Notes: generated from the letters alone by a model not told the origin. 64,000 nt of DNA from Rheinheimera nanhaiensis E407-8 (GCF_000296695.1 NZ_BAFK01000009.1:1-64000); one strand, 5' to 3'; shown: positions 1 through 10,067, counted from the first letter of the stretch. Numbers and translations are program-made.

Positions 1-713
1 GGAATATTCGCCACCGGACTATAACCGTTTAATGCCGCCCAATGGCCGAAAAATAGCTCGGTGGCCAGCCGGTTGCGCCAGAATTCATACCAGGGCACTA
101 ATACTGTCTGGTTGCGTGGATGGCCCTTTTCTTTTAGCTCTAATGAGCCGTCCTGGCGGCAAAACCGCATGCGGGTGCAGGCATTAATGGTAAAGCGCCA
201 ACGTTGTGCCTGGCTATGTGCCTCGCTAAAGCGCTCGGGTTTGTTGCCATACATCACTTCAAGCAAAGGCAGCGGCGCTGTTTGTAACTGTTGTTGTACT
301 TCGGTCGTCAATAACAGTGCTTGCGCCAGGCTCCACTCAGGCGCCAAACCGGCATGTACCAGGGTATGGCGTTTATCGCCGCTTTGGTGCAATAAAGGTT
401 GCTGGCATAACCAATGGATCAGCTCATCACGCTGCGGGCTGGCAAACAGGCTTTGCAGTTTATCCTGCTCTTTTGCCTGGCTGATACCGTAGTGACAGGC
501 AATTAAATGTAAGTCATGGTTGCCCAGTACCGTGACTGCCGTCTGGCCTAAGCTTTTAACAAATGCAAGGCACTCAAGCGACTGCGGGCCGCGGGCGACT
601 AAGTCACCGCAGAACCATAGCTGGTCAGTGCTGTCATCAAAGCCGATGTGCTCTAACAAGCGCTGCAGCGCATCATAGCAGCCCTGCAAATCGCCGATAA
701 CATAGGTTGCCAT
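1..713 (-). CDS. apaH: Diadenosine tetraphosphatase ApaH (3' end cut by window edge)
   Basis: Symmetrical Ap4A hydrolase, a cytoplasmic metallophosphatase that splits Ap4A into two ADP. Read on the minus strand from ATG at 711-713, the frame stays open to base 1, giving about 237 residues; E. coli ApaH is about 280, so roughly the last 40 are outside the window. Visible phosphoesterase motifs are GDLQGC at residues 7-12, GDLVARGP near 38, GNHDLH near 63 and the family GHWAAL block near the edge. The start ATG overlaps the apaG stop by one base (TGATG), so translation is probably coupled. It is the last visible gene of the lptD-surA-pdxA-rsmA-apaG-apaH operon, the same order as in E. coli. Identification is secure; only the C-terminus is missing. 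Confidence 0.95.
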   Translation of the reverse strand, partial: MATYVIGDLQGCYDALQRLLEHIGFDDSTDQLWFCGDLVARGPQSLECLAFVKSLGQTAVTVLGNHDLHLIACHYGISQAKEQDKLQSLFASPQRDELIHWLCQQPLLHQSGDKRHTLVHAGLAPEWSLAQALLLTTEVQQQLQTAPLPLLEVMYGNKPERFSEAHSQAQRWRFTINACTRMRFCRQDGSLELKEKGHPRNQTVLVPWYEFWRNRLATELFFGHWAALNGYSPVANI

Positions 714-1090
714 CAGTTAAGAATATTAGGCATAGCCAGACGAAATAACGGAATGGCCGTCACAAAAGGCTGCTGACTGGCGTCAACCATTTCATAATGG
801 CCCTGCATGGTGCCTACTGGTGTCTCCAGCACGGCGCCGCTGGTATAACGGTAACTGCTGCCGGGGGCCAGCGTGGGTTGCTCTCCTACCACACCATCGC
901 CGGCCACTTCGGTTTGTTTGCCGTTGGCATCAGTAATCAGCCAGTAACGGCGTAACAGTTGCACTGTACTATCGCTATGATTGCTGATGGTGATGGTATA
1001 AGCAAACACATAGCGTTGTGCCGCCGGATCAGACTGGGCCGCGATGTAAAAGGTTTCTACCGCCACCGGTACGTTGTAATGTGAGCTCAT
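713..1090 (-). CDS. apaG: ApaG protein (DUF525)
   Basis: Small cytoplasmic protein of the ApaG/DUF525 family with a fibronectin-III-like beta fold. Its biochemical role is poorly defined, though it is linked genetically to Co2+ efflux and to Ap4A metabolism through apaH. At 125 residues it has the normal length. Characteristic stretches are [12 protein letters not shown], the [13 protein letters not shown] segment, [12 protein letters not shown] and the GTMQGHYEM block. It is the fifth gene of the lptD operon: the start overlaps the rsmA stop by 4 bases (ATGA) and the stop overlaps the apaH start by 1 base. Confidence 0.95.
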   Translation of the reverse strand: MSSHYNVPVAVETFYIAAQSDPAAQRYVFAYTITISNHSDSTVQLLRRYWLITDANGKQTEVAGDGVVGEQPTLAPGSSYRYTSGAVLETPVGTMQGHYEMVDASQQPFVTAIPLFRLAMPNILN

Positions 1091-1899
1091 GACAGGCTCT
1101 CTTGCTGATGTAACCAGGTAGCGACGGTCACAAAATCCTCTACACTAAGCTGCTCAGGTCTTAATGACGGGTTAAGCCCCAACTGCTCAAGCTGTTCGGC
1201 ACTGGCAAAATTGCTAAAACCATTGCGGATGGTTTTACGCCGCTGATTAAAGGCTTCCAGACACACCCGGTTAAGCACTTCGGCCGGCACCTTGGCGCGC
1301 TCAGCGACAGGTTTGGGCAGCAGGCGCACAACGGCGGAGTCTACTTTGGGCGCGGGTTTAAAGGCGCCCGGGCCTACTTCAACGACCGGCATCGCCTGGC
1401 AGTAATACTGCGTCATTACACTTAAGCGGCCGAAAGCTTTGCTGCCGTGGCTGGCGGTCATACGATCAACCACTTCTTTTTGCAGCATAAAATGCATATT
1501 TTCAATTAAATCAGCGTACTGAAACAGGTGAAACAATAAGGGCGTCGAGATGTTGTACGGCAGATTACCGAACACTTTGAGCTTTTTGCCTTCGCGCAGC
1601 AAGGTGGTGAAGTCAAACTTCATTGCATCGGCCTGATGAATTGTCAGTTTGCTGGCCAGTTGCGGATGCTGGGTTAACCGCTCGGCCAGATCCCGATCCA
1701 GCTCTATCACCGTAAGGTGGCCGGCCAGCTCGGCGACCGGCTCGGTCAGGGCACCTAAGCCCGGACCAATCTCAACCAGGATATCGTCGCTTTTGGGCGC
1801 TATGGCTTTAACGATGCGGCCTATTATCGCAGGGTCATGCAAAAAATTCTGGCCAAAGCGCTTACGGGCGCGGTGGCCCTGGTGTACGTTGTCAGTCAT
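1087..1899 (-). CDS. rsmA: 16S rRNA (adenine-1518/1519-N6)-dimethyltransferase RsmA
   Basis: SAM-dependent dimethylase (KsgA) that modifies the two adjacent adenines of helix 45 in 16S rRNA and acts as a late 30S assembly checkpoint. The 270 residues match the family length. The N-terminal RFGQNFLHD segment is at 14-22, the SAM-binding [10 protein letters not shown] at 43-52, and the catalytic NLPYN motif at 112-116. The start overlaps the end of pdxA by 8 bases, and the stop overlaps the apaG start. Loss of this enzyme gives kasugamycin resistance in well-studied relatives. It lies in its conserved operon position between pdxA and apaG. Confidence 0.97.
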   Translation of the reverse strand: MTDNVHQGHRARKRFGQNFLHDPAIIGRIVKAIAPKSDDILVEIGPGLGALTEPVAELAGHLTVIELDRDLAERLTQHPQLASKLTIHQADAMKFDFTTLLREGKKLKVFGNLPYNISTPLLFHLFQYADLIENMHFMLQKEVVDRMTASHGSKAFGRLSVMTQYYCQAMPVVEVGPGAFKPAPKVDSAVVRLLPKPVAERAKVPAEVLNRVCLEAFNQRRKTIRNGFSNFASAEQLEQLGLNPSLRPEQLSVEDFVTVATWLHQQESLS

Positions 1900-2887
1900 G
1901 GGTGTTTGTCGTTTTAGTTGCCAGGCTAATCGCCTGGTTTAGGGCATGGAATAAACTACCGGCATCGGCTTTACCGCTGCCAGCCAACTCCAGCGCGGTG
2001 CCGTGGTCAACTGAAGTGCGAATAAGCGGCAAGCCCAGGCTGATATTGACCGAGCGGCCAAAGCCCATATGCTTAAGCACAGGCAAGCCCTGATCGTGGT
2101 ACATCGCCAGGACCGCATCGGCGTCCTGCAGATATTTCGGCTGAAACAGGGTATCAGCCGGCAGCGGCCCCACCAGATCCATACCGCTGTCGCGCAGCTG
2201 TTGTAGTGTCGGGCTGATAATATCCAGCTCTTCACGGCCTAAATGGCCATCTTCACCGGCATGGGGATTGAGGCCACAGACATAGATACGAGGTTGTGCG
2301 ATAGCAAATTTTTGCTGCAAGTCCTGATGCAGAATGGTCAGCACCTTCGTCAGCCTGTCAGCGGTAATGGCTTTAGCAACATAGGCCAGCGGAATATGGG
2401 TAGTCGCCAGTGCTACGCGCAGACCCTCAGTGGCCAGCATCATCACCACATAAGGGGTGTTAGATTGCTGAGCGAAAAATTCGGTATGGCCGCTAAAGGG
2501 AATGCCGGCTTTATTAATAATGCCTTTGTGCACCGGCCCGGTCACAATGGCATCGAACTCACCACTGATACACTTTTCTCCGGCAAAGGTCAGTGTATCA
2601 ATAACATAACGGCCGTTAGCCGCATTTAAACTGCCGGCGACGGCGGGCTCTGCCAGGCTGAAATCCGCCAGCGTCAGGCTGCCGGCGCGCTGCGGCCGCG
2701 GTAAGCTGTTGGCATCATAAGGCGTTAATTGCAGCGGCAGGCCCAGCTGTGCGGCCCGCTCGCTAAGCAGTTGGCCACTGGCACACACCACCAGCTCGGC
2801 CGGCCAGTCTTGCTGCGCCAGCTTAATCACCAGATCCGGGCCTATGCCGGCCGGCTCACCGGGCGTTATGCCGATACGCAATGTCAT
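1892..2887 (-). CDS. pdxA: 4-hydroxythreonine-4-phosphate dehydrogenase PdxA
   Basis: NAD-dependent dehydrogenase of the DXP-dependent pyridoxal 5'-phosphate pathway. It oxidises 4-phosphohydroxy-L-threonine to the unstable precursor condensed by PdxJ. The 331 residues are full length. The three metal-binding histidines expected for the family are at H134 (SGHTEFF), H209 (NPHAGEDG) and H264 (MYHDQGL). The ATG directly abuts the surA TAA stop, and its Shine-Dalgarno (GGAG) lies inside the surA 3' end, so translation is coupled to surA. The surA-pdxA-rsmA order is conserved in enterobacteria and Alteromonadales. Confidence 0.97.
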   Translation of the reverse strand: MTLRIGITPGEPAGIGPDLVIKLAQQDWPAELVVCASGQLLSERAAQLGLPLQLTPYDANSLPRPQRAGSLTLADFSLAEPAVAGSLNAANGRYVIDTLTFAGEKCISGEFDAIVTGPVHKGIINKAGIPFSGHTEFFAQQSNTPYVVMMLATEGLRVALATTHIPLAYVAKAITADRLTKVLTILHQDLQQKFAIAQPRIYVCGLNPHAGEDGHLGREELDIISPTLQQLRDSGMDLVGPLPADTLFQPKYLQDADAVLAMYHDQGLPVLKHMGFGRSVNISLGLPLIRTSVDHGTALELAGSGKADAGSLFHALNQAISLATKTTNTHD

Positions 2888-4177
2888 TTAGTTCTCCGCT
2901 AGCACTTCAATGTGCGCTTCAGCGCGCAGTTCACGCTGGAAGTTAGTAGCCTCTTCATTGTAGCGACGGTTGAAAATCATCCGGTAAACCTGCTCGCGCT
3001 TTTTATCAGCGGTGGCATCTACCGTGCGTTTGTCCAGCACCTGGGCAATGTGCCAGCCATGCTCGGTGCGAAACGGCTCGCTGATTTCATCAATGGCCAG
3101 CCGGTTTAACGTATCGCGAAAGGCGGGCACGAAAACACCTGGCTCACTCCAGCCCAGCTCACCACCGTTCAGCTTTGAACCCGGATCTTCTGAGTGTTGT
3201 TTTGCCAGTTCAGCAAAATCCGCCTCACCAGCACGTACTTTGGCGGCAAAGTCGGCCAGCATAGTGCGGGCCCGCTCTTCACTGAGAATAATCGACGGTT
3301 TAATCAGAATATGGCGCGATTTGACTTCATTGATGGCCGCCACATTTTCGCCACGAATGTCGAAAATGGTCAAAATATGAAAGCCGGCGCCTGAGCGCAG
3401 TGGGCCAATCAAGTCAGTTTTTTTGCGGCCGCGGATCGCTTCAGAGAACAGGGTTGGCATTTCATTGATATTCATCCAACCCAAATCACCGCCTTCCAGT
3501 GCATTAGCACCTGAAGATGAGGCAATAGCAATGCGTTTAAAGTCACTGCCATCGCGCAAAAGCTGCATCACTTTGTCGGCCCGCTCTTTGGCATCGTTGA
3601 TATCTTCAGTGGTAGCCTGGCTTGGAATGGCAATTAAAATGTGGCCGATGTTATATTGCTCGTTGCTGGCGCCTTGCTCTTCCATCAGCTTTATCACGCT
3701 GTCAATTTCTTGCGGGCTGATATAAATGCGGCGCTGCACGTTAGCCCGCATCACTTCGCCGGTAATCATCTCTTCACGCAGCCGCTCTCGAAAACGCTCA
3801 TAGTCACCTTCTTCTGCCACCACTTGTTGGCGAAACGCTTCCAGCGACAGATTCTCGCCCTGGGCGATATTACGGATAGTGTCGTCCAGCTGAGCATCGC
3901 TGATTTGCAGGCCCATCCGTTCGGCCATTTGCAGCTGCAGACTGTTCAGAATTAACCGCTCCATTGCCTGGGTGCGCAGCGCCGCGTCTGAAGGGAGGGT
4001 TTGACCCTGAGCTTTAGCGTTGCGCTTTACCCGCTCGACAATGTCGTTGACATCACTTTGCAATATCACACCGTTATCCACTATGGCGGCGACACTGTCG
4101 ATTTCACGCTCAGCTGCCAGGCTGGCAAAGCTGGCACAACACAACAAGGTTGTGGCGACGAGTTGAGATAACTTCAT
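2888..4177 (-). CDS. surA: Periplasmic chaperone / peptidyl-prolyl isomerase SurA
   Basis: Periplasmic chaperone that escorts unfolded beta-barrel proteins, including LptD, to the BAM complex. The 429 residues comprise a signal peptide (cut near ASLAAERE, about residue 22), the N-terminal chaperone domain, two parvulin PPIase domains (about 170-275 and 282-385) and a C-terminal helix. The parvulin hallmark GGDLGWM occurs in the first domain and GGELGWSEPG in the second. Start: ATG at 4175-4177 preceded by AGGAA. It lies 11 bp downstream of lptD, one of its main clients, and directly upstream of pdxA. Confidence 0.97.
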   Translation of the reverse strand: MKLSQLVATTLLCCASFASLAAEREIDSVAAIVDNGVILQSDVNDIVERVKRNAKAQGQTLPSDAALRTQAMERLILNSLQLQMAERMGLQISDAQLDDTIRNIAQGENLSLEAFRQQVVAEEGDYERFRERLREEMITGEVMRANVQRRIYISPQEIDSVIKLMEEQGASNEQYNIGHILIAIPSQATTEDINDAKERADKVMQLLRDGSDFKRIAIASSSGANALEGGDLGWMNINEMPTLFSEAIRGRKKTDLIGPLRSGAGFHILTIFDIRGENVAAINEVKSRHILIKPSIILSEERARTMLADFAAKVRAGEADFAELAKQHSEDPGSKLNGGELGWSEPGVFVPAFRDTLNRLAIDEISEPFRTEHGWHIAQVLDKRTVDATADKKREQVYRMIFNRRYNEEATNFQRELRAEAHIEVLAEN

Positions 4178-4188
4178 AAATTCCTACA

Positions 4189-6447
4189 TCAATTAGTTAA
4201 TAAATAAGGCCGACGGTAGCTGAAAATACCATTAGACAGCATGTCGGTAACACCAAAACCAGCACGGTCGCCAAAGCCTTTTAACACAAACTGCACGCCG
4301 ATACTGGTGTCCAGGCCGCTGGCCTGACTAAAATTGTCCAGTGGCAATTCAAGGTCGGTCAGGATCTGCCGTTTTGCTACCAGCCGCACAGCCCAACAGC
4401 ATGACTCATACTGTAAGCCAATAGTGGCATCTATCATACGATGATTTGTTACATCACGATAGTAACTGCCAACCAGCTGCCAGTTGTCGGCAATGGCGGT
4501 GGTACCCAGTATACCCAACTGCTGAATTTCCAGTCCTGAGACTGCCCGGCTGTATCTATGGTTCAACTGGAATAAACTTTTGTCGCTGGCTCTGTAATCC
4601 AGCGCTGCACTGCTTTTCATCAGTTGGTCGTTGTCGATATCGTATTGCAGCGCGCTGCTAAAGTACCATTTTTCAAACCAGTGCCAGATAAGCTCAGACG
4701 CTAACATTGACTCGGCGGAGCTGATGTCATCTGCGCTTGCTGTGGCACTGTCCGGCGTCTGCAGAAAAAAGATCTGGCCCAGGCTAAAGCGGAACAGCTC
4801 ATTGTCGGCACTGTCGTAAAAGCGGTTGGTCCAGCCAACGGTTAGCTGATTGGCTTCGTTAATACGGTCTATACCCGAGTAACGGTTAGTGCGGAACAAG
4901 CCATGAAAGTCGTCCTGCAAACGGGCACTGTCATACAGGCCTATGTCAGTTTGATCGCGATAAGGAATATACAGATACTGAATTTGTGGCTCAAAGGTTT
5001 GCAGTGCGTTCTCGCCAAACCAGTCGTACTCGCGCTCTAAATTCAGCCGCGAGTACAGCCGGACCTTGGGCACAGCGCGGCTGACTGAGCTGACAACGTC
5101 GGTCTGTTGCTCGGCTGCTGTTTGCTGATAATAGGTATACAGCATACTGGTTTCTGCCGTTAGCTCAAAGGCGGGCGTAATAAAGGGCAGTGTCAGCGTG
5201 GGCTCGAGGTGCAAACGGTCGGCATCGGTAATGGCAGCGGTACTGTTGCGAAAGTGGGCGTACTGTGCCTGCCAGGAAAAATCCAGCCAGGAGGTGAGCG
5301 CTATTGGGGTCGCTGAGGTCAGGCTTAATTCTGGCAAGGCACTGTACGCCTTGTTGTAATTACCTAAAATTTCAAAGCCTTGTAATCTTAACTGTGAATG
5401 GACCTGGTCGCCATAAAAACTGAGTGCGGCCTCACGCAGGAGTTGGGTATCGCTTTGGTTTGAATAATCTGAACCCAGCTCGGTCAGGTAGGCATCATCA
5501 CTGACATCGGTGAAATCGACATAACCCCGCCACTGCGGCGTAAAGTCACTGACATGGCTGAGGTGGCCCAGATAACGGGCACCGAAATTATCGGCTTTTT
5601 CGTTATCGGCGTTCAGGTACTCCAGCTGCACATTACCCTGATGTTGCTCGGTTAAATAGCGAAACTCAGATTTAAACTGGGCGCCGCGTTTACTCATGTA
5701 GCGTGGGGTCAGGGTCAGATCGTAGTTTTCGGCCAGATTGAGGTAGTAGGGCAGCTCAAAATCGACACCTAATTTTTGTGAGCTGCCAAATTTAGGCAGT
5801 AATACGCCGCTGCGGCGCGCTTCGTTGACCGGAAACGTAACATAGGGCAGGTACAACACCGGCACATCTTTAATTTTAAATACGGCATTGCGGGCTTCGC
5901 CCCAGCCTTCATCGGCTTCAATATTGATCGAGCTGGCATGTAATGCCCAGCTGTTATCCTGCTCTGGACAGGTGGTAAATAAGGCCTCATTCAGCCGGAT
6001 GGCATCTTCGCTGGCGATAAGTGCTGTGGCGTAACCGCGGCCGGCCTGGTCGACAAAACGATAACGGGCATCGTCCAGCCGGGCGCTGTTTTGTTGTAAA
6101 TTGGCGCTGAACAGCCGGCCGCTAACCTGCAGTGTCTGGTTAAAGTACTCAATACCGCCATCGGCCTGCATCAGTTGACTAAGGCTGCTGTAACGGGCGC
6201 TTGGTGCAAGCAGCAGCGTGTCTTTGTAGCTTATTTCTACATTACCGTTAAAGCTGGCTTGCTGGTTGTCGCTTAAATCGACCTGATCAGAGGCTATGCG
6301 TACCGATGGATCGGCTGGGTTTACCTGCGCTAACGCCGCCGGACGCTGCAGTGGCTGATAACACATGGCTGGCGGGATCTCTGCATAAGCCAGTGTGCTG
6401 GTTGTGACAACCGGAAGAAAAAAAACCACAGCTAACCCATGCTTCAT
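4189..6447 (-). CDS. lptD: LPS-assembly outer-membrane protein LptD
   Basis: Outer-membrane beta-barrel that, with LptE, inserts lipopolysaccharide into the outer leaflet. The 752-residue protein carries a signal peptide (about 1-23), the periplasmic LptA-like beta-jellyroll (about 45-210, beginning DPSVRIASDQVDLS) and a C-terminal barrel. Cysteines are placed as in E. coli LptD for the two long-range disulfides: one right after the signal peptide (AMCYQ), one near 160 (TTCPEQ) and the adjacent CC pair near residue 690 (ESCCWAVRL). It is the first gene of the minus-strand operon, divergent from djlA across 160 bp. The Shine-Dalgarno is weak. Confidence 0.96.
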   Translation of the reverse strand: MKHGLAVVFFLPVVTTSTLAYAEIPPAMCYQPLQRPAALAQVNPADPSVRIASDQVDLSDNQQASFNGNVEISYKDTLLLAPSARYSSLSQLMQADGGIEYFNQTLQVSGRLFSANLQQNSARLDDARYRFVDQAGRGYATALIASEDAIRLNEALFTTCPEQDNSWALHASSINIEADEGWGEARNAVFKIKDVPVLYLPYVTFPVNEARRSGVLLPKFGSSQKLGVDFELPYYLNLAENYDLTLTPRYMSKRGAQFKSEFRYLTEQHQGNVQLEYLNADNEKADNFGARYLGHLSHVSDFTPQWRGYVDFTDVSDDAYLTELGSDYSNQSDTQLLREAALSFYGDQVHSQLRLQGFEILGNYNKAYSALPELSLTSATPIALTSWLDFSWQAQYAHFRNSTAAITDADRLHLEPTLTLPFITPAFELTAETSMLYTYYQQTAAEQQTDVVSSVSRAVPKVRLYSRLNLEREYDWFGENALQTFEPQIQYLYIPYRDQTDIGLYDSARLQDDFHGLFRTNRYSGIDRINEANQLTVGWTNRFYDSADNELFRFSLGQIFFLQTPDSATASADDISSAESMLASELIWHWFEKWYFSSALQYDIDNDQLMKSSAALDYRASDKSLFQLNHRYSRAVSGLEIQQLGILGTTAIADNWQLVGSYYRDVTNHRMIDATIGLQYESCCWAVRLVAKRQILTDLELPLDNFSQASGLDTSIGVQFVLKGFGDRAGFGVTDMLSNGIFSYRRPYLLTN

Positions 6448-6607
6448 GCAGCTACTCTTGCCTTACTTTAGTTCTAACAGCGATATGCCTACAGCGGACT
6501 GGCTATGATAAATCAATTTTAGAAATCCTGCTAATCCGATATAGTAGCGCCTTCAATACTGCCCTCCGGCGTAGGGTGCATCTGGCGACAAGCATAAGGA
6601 CAGTAAA

Positions 6608-7417
6608 GTGTGGGGCAAAATTCTTGGTGCCTTATTCGGTCTGGCATTACTTAAATTACCCGGGTTACTGCTGGGCCTGTTGATCGGCCATTGGTTTGAC
6701 CGAACCTTTAAACAACAATTTGAGCGCCACGGCGGCTTTAACGGGCTGTTCAGTGACAATGCTGACGAACAGAGTTTGTTTCGTTATACCACCTTTGCCA
6801 CTATGGGGCATATTGCTAAAGCGACGGGCGTGGTGACCAGTGCGCATATTCAGCAAGCCACGCAGTTTATGCAGCAGCTGGGCCTGACGCCACAACAACA
6901 AACCGAAGCGCAGGCCGCCTTTCGTGACGGTAAAGCGGTAAACTTCCCGCTACGCCAACAGTTGAGCCAGTTTTATCAAACCTACCGCCGGCGAAAAGAC
7001 GTCTTACAGCTGTTTTTAGAAATTCAGCTCAGTACCGCTTGTGTCAATGGCCAGATGACAGAGACACAATACAGCTTATTGCAGCAGGTGGCCGGTTACC
7101 TTAATTTCAGTCAGCTGCAACTGGAGCTGTTACTGCGGGCCTATCAGGCACAAAACCGTTTCTCCTCCTCTGGCCAGACGAAACAGGCCGCAGGTGGCCG
7201 GTTAGAAGATGCTTATCAGCTGCTGGGGGTGACACCAGGCGTGAGTGATACAGTGCTGAAAAAAGCTTATCGCAAACTGATGGCGCAGCATCATCCGGAC
7301 AAACTGATGGCACAAGGTGTGCCGGCTGAAATGCTGGACGTGGCTAAACGCCGCACGCAAGACATTCAGGCAGCTTATGAGCTGATTAAGCAGCAGCGCA
7401 GTAAAGCAGCGTTATAA
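6608..7417 (+). CDS. djlA: Co-chaperone DjlA (TerB + J domain)
   Basis: Membrane-anchored DnaK co-chaperone. The layout is one N-terminal membrane segment (about 5-28, with the Gly/Leu pattern typical of DjlA), a central TerB-like helical domain (about 60-185) and a C-terminal J domain with HPD at 229-231. The start is GTG at 6608 with AAGGA seven bases upstream; no nearby ATG fits. Divergent from lptD, the same neighbourhood as in E. coli. The 3' end overlaps the convergent DUF3530 gene by 6 bases. Confidence 0.94.
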   Translation: MWGKILGALFGLALLKLPGLLLGLLIGHWFDRTFKQQFERHGGFNGLFSDNADEQSLFRYTTFATMGHIAKATGVVTSAHIQQATQFMQQLGLTPQQQTEAQAAFRDGKAVNFPLRQQLSQFYQTYRRRKDVLQLFLEIQLSTACVNGQMTETQYSLLQQVAGYLNFSQLQLELLLRAYQAQNRFSSSGQTKQAAGGRLEDAYQLLGVTPGVSDTVLKKAYRKLMAQHHPDKLMAQGVPAEMLDVAKRRTQDIQAAYELIKQQRSKAAL

Positions 7418-8200
7418 CCCCATACTGCCAAGCCAACCGACGATTTCTTTTAGCACCCACACTTGTACGTCTGCATGATAGGCAGAGCCGCTTAGCTGCC
7501 GCTGCCGGTACACCGCTTTTAGCGCTTTATTGGCCAGCTGCTGGCGGCGTAACAGTTGCTGCGCGACACGCGGGTTATCAAACTGGTGCGCCAGCTCTAA
7601 GGTTGCCACCTGTTGCTGTGCCAGCGCATCGGCAATGCGGCGGTTTAATTGCGGGTCGCTCAGATAGGCTCCCAACATCACAAAAGCGACCGGCTCGGCC
7701 AGCTGACCGTCGGCCAGCAGCCGGTTGACCACCGCGGCACTGTTGCCCTGGGCGATAATAATAATGCTGCCGGGCTGCTTTAGCGCCTGCTGTTGCACCG
7801 CCTGTAACCGGCTGAGCATCTGTTGGTGATAATCGGTCTGGTTCTGATCGACCAAGGGGGTATTCAGTTGCGGCGGGATCAGCGCCAGCGTATGCCAGCC
7901 ATGCAGCGGCAGCTGTTGTCGCAAATGGTCGATATGTTTGGGGCTGGCCGGATGTTCGCTGCTGTCAGGTATTAAAATGGCGGTACCCTTAGTGTAGCTG
8001 GTCAGCGTATCGCGCTGCAGTACTAAAAAATTTTCTTGCTGGGCACTTAGCTGTAGCAGCTCTTCGGCAGGGAGCTGACGCTGTAAATCTGTCAGATGAT
8101 TTTGCTCAATGGCCATGACCGGCCGCAAAACCAGAATCACAGCCAGCATGACAGCCTGCATTACACCTTGCATTAACAGCCAGGTTATCAAACGCATCAT
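7412..8200 (-). CDS. DUF3530 family exported protein (alpha/beta-hydrolase-like)
   Basis: The N-terminus is a signal peptide or membrane anchor. The mature part has DUF3530 features: a GTAILIPDSSEHPASP segment, GWHTLALIPPQ and an IIIIAQGNSAA block at the place of a nucleophile elbow. Here the elbow reads AQGNSA rather than the GxSxG of active hydrolases, so activity is doubtful. About 262 residues. Two adjacent ATG codons (8198-8200 and 8195-8197) are possible starts after an upstream in-frame GTG; none has a strong Shine-Dalgarno. It converges on djlA with a 6-base overlap. Molecular role unknown. Confidence 0.75.
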   Translation of the reverse strand: MMRLITWLLMQGVMQAVMLAVILVLRPVMAIEQNHLTDLQRQLPAEELLQLSAQQENFLVLQRDTLTSYTKGTAILIPDSSEHPASPKHIDHLRQQLPLHGWHTLALIPPQLNTPLVDQNQTDYHQQMLSRLQAVQQQALKQPGSIIIIAQGNSAAVVNRLLADGQLAEPVAFVMLGAYLSDPQLNRRIADALAQQQVATLELAHQFDNPRVAQQLLRRQQLANKALKAVYRQRQLSGSAYHADVQVWVLKEIVGWLGSMGL

Positions 8201-8252
8201 ACACACTCAGTGGTATACCAATAACAGGGTGTCGGCGTTGCCGGCGAAAACT

Positions 8253-8591
8253 TTACCCTTTACTGGCCAGCGTGGTACCCGATACCACATATTGGCTAAA
8301 GGTAAACAGTACCTGGGATTTATAATCGAATTTAATGTAGCCCGGCTGCTGCTCCAGTAAGGTGACACTGGCGGCGTCGGGTAAAATAAAGCAGAACTTG
8401 GTGGGTTTAAACTCGACCAGCGCCCTGGCCATTTCACGCAGTTGCGGGTTCTGCGCCAGCCGGGCAGTTTCGGCTTCGGCGTTGCAAACATGGGCGTTAG
8501 CACTTAACGAGACGATGGCGGGCTGTTGTGCTACAGCACTGGCGGTAAAGCAACAGGCGGCAAGGGCCAGCAGACGATGATATTTAAGCAT
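8253..8591 (-). CDS. Small secreted protein of unknown function
   Basis: A 112-residue protein with a clear signal peptide ending near SAVAQQ (residue 22) and two cysteines in the mature part (HVCNAE and KFCFIL), which could form a disulfide. The start is supported by GGGAG six bases before ATG at 8589-8591. The rest is a small alpha/beta domain I do not recognise. Same strand as the DUF3530 gene and 52 bp upstream of it, so cotranscription is possible. Not assigned to a family. Confidence 0.65.
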   Translation of the reverse strand: MLKYHRLLALAACCFTASAVAQQPAIVSLSANAHVCNAEAETARLAQNPQLREMARALVEFKPTKFCFILPDAASVTLLEQQPGYIKFDYKSQVLFTFSQYVVSGTTLASKG

Positions 8592-8765
8592 AATAAACTC
8601 CCACTCCCCATTGCCGGTATCTGCTCCCTGTGCCAGCGTTGCGGGTAAATTTAACAGACTTGCTGCGATATCATGGCGGCCATCTCAGCACACCAACACG
8701 GCATGCTAACACAGCTTTTTCGGCGGTGGCACTATAAAAATGCGCGCTTATTGACAGCATAAAAA

Positions 8766-8788
8766 AAGCCGCTGATTTTCAGCGGCTT
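8766..8788 (-). terminator. Rho-independent terminator of the OmpA-like gene
   Basis: A 10-bp perfect stem (AAGCCGCTGA / TCAGCGGCTT) with a 3-base loop. On the minus strand it is followed by a run of seven T (8761-8767 on the plus strand are A). It starts 15 bases past the stop codon of the porin gene. Textbook intrinsic terminator in the right place and orientation. Confidence 0.9.
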
Positions 8789-8803
8789 GATACAGGTCCA
8801 ACC

Positions 8804-9886
8804 TTAGCGCAGTACTGGCTCTTTTACTTTAGCCGTTACTTTAGCTTCAATGCGCTGGTTAGCAGCATGGGCTTCAGCAGTATTACCTTCTACCCGTGGC
8901 CGGGTTACACCAAAGCCGACAGCGGTGATACGAGAAGCGGCGATGTTAAACTCGTTCTTCAGCATATCAGCGACTGCATTAGCACGACGCTCAGATAAGC
9001 GCATGTTATAGGCCGGGTTACCGGTGTTAGAAGCATGACCTTCGATCAGCACGGTAGACTCAGGGAAGCGCTGCATAAAGGCCCCCAAGCTTTGCACGTC
9101 TGAACGCTGGCTTTGTGGTACGACGGCAGAGTCGAACGGGAAGCGTACTTCAATGTCGATATCGCCTACGGCGGCCATTTTCTCTTCGTAAATGGTACAG
9201 CCGGTCGCATCCACTTTGTGGTTAGCTGGGGTGTCTGCACAGCGGTCCATGGTATCTACCACGCCATCGCCGTCGCTATCGGCCGGTGCAGCCTGTACCG
9301 GAACCGGCGCTGGTGCAGGGGCCGGAGCCGGTGCTGGTTTAGCAGCGGCAGAGCCAAACGCATAAGTCAGACCCAGTTTAATGCCGGCATCGCCGTACGA
9401 TTCATCAATACCCTGATAACGGTTGGCTTCAGCAAATACCCCAAAGTTTTGATTAAAGAAATGCTTGTAACCTACACCCAGGTTTACTGCCGTGGTAGTT
9501 TGTACCGCGTCCATCCGCTTTAAACCACCGACTAAATACACAGAAGACATAGACGGTAAATGATACATCGCATCAATACCAATACGATCGCCGTCAGAGT
9601 CTGAACCATCTAATTTTGATTTCAGATCCAGTTTGGCAAATTCAGCGCGCAGTGCCCAGTTTTCCGTCAGGTAATAACCTAACTCAATACCGTAACCCCA
9701 ATCTTTTTCCATGTAATTCCAGGCTGCTGATTCGGTTTTATCAATATCGGGCATATAGTATTCGCCAAATACTGAACCAAACACCCGCTCTTTTAAATCA
9801 GCGGCGCTTACTGTGTCGGCAAAAGCGGCCGTGCTTAATAACGGAAGTGCGGTAGCAACAGCTAAAAACGTTTTATTAAGTTTCAT
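8804..9886 (-). CDS. OmpA/OprF-like outer-membrane protein
   Basis: Structural porin linking outer membrane and peptidoglycan. From ATG at 9884-9886 (MKLNKTF..., strong AAGGAG six bases upstream) it has 360 residues. The parts are a signal peptide cut after AAFA, an eight-strand OmpA-type barrel (about 30-185), a Pro/Ala linker, a thrombospondin-type-3 calcium repeat (DSDGDGVVDTMDRC) with a Cys pair, and a C-terminal OmpA peptidoglycan-binding domain (GHASNTG, NMRLSERRANAV). This layout is that of OprF-type porins rather than enterobacterial OmpA. Monocistronic: 150 bp of AT-rich leader upstream and its own terminator downstream. Confidence 0.93.
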   Translation of the reverse strand: MKLNKTFLAVATALPLLSTAAFADTVSAADLKERVFGSVFGEYYMPDIDKTESAAWNYMEKDWGYGIELGYYLTENWALRAEFAKLDLKSKLDGSDSDGDRIGIDAMYHLPSMSSVYLVGGLKRMDAVQTTTAVNLGVGYKHFFNQNFGVFAEANRYQGIDESYGDAGIKLGLTYAFGSAAAKPAPAPAPAPAPVPVQAAPADSDGDGVVDTMDRCADTPANHKVDATGCTIYEEKMAAVGDIDIEVRFPFDSAVVPQSQRSDVQSLGAFMQRFPESTVLIEGHASNTGNPAYNMRLSERRANAVADMLKNEFNIAASRITAVGFGVTRPRVEGNTAEAHAANQRIEAKVTAKVKEPVLR

Positions 9887-10067
9887 CCATATCTCCTTAG
9901 ATTTACCAGACACCTTAATTGCAGATTATTCAATATGCAGATTACTGTGGTTATACAAAAAATGGTTATATAAAAACGTAGTACAAATTATTTGTTTAAC
10001 AACATTATGCACAATGGTATACGAGCTACATGAACGTTAGGTTAATATAAAACTGAGTTTTTTATGA

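Noticed and set aside
61-492. Plus-strand open frame of 143 codons
   Set aside because: It is antisense to apaH, whose motifs are clear on the minus strand up to the window edge.
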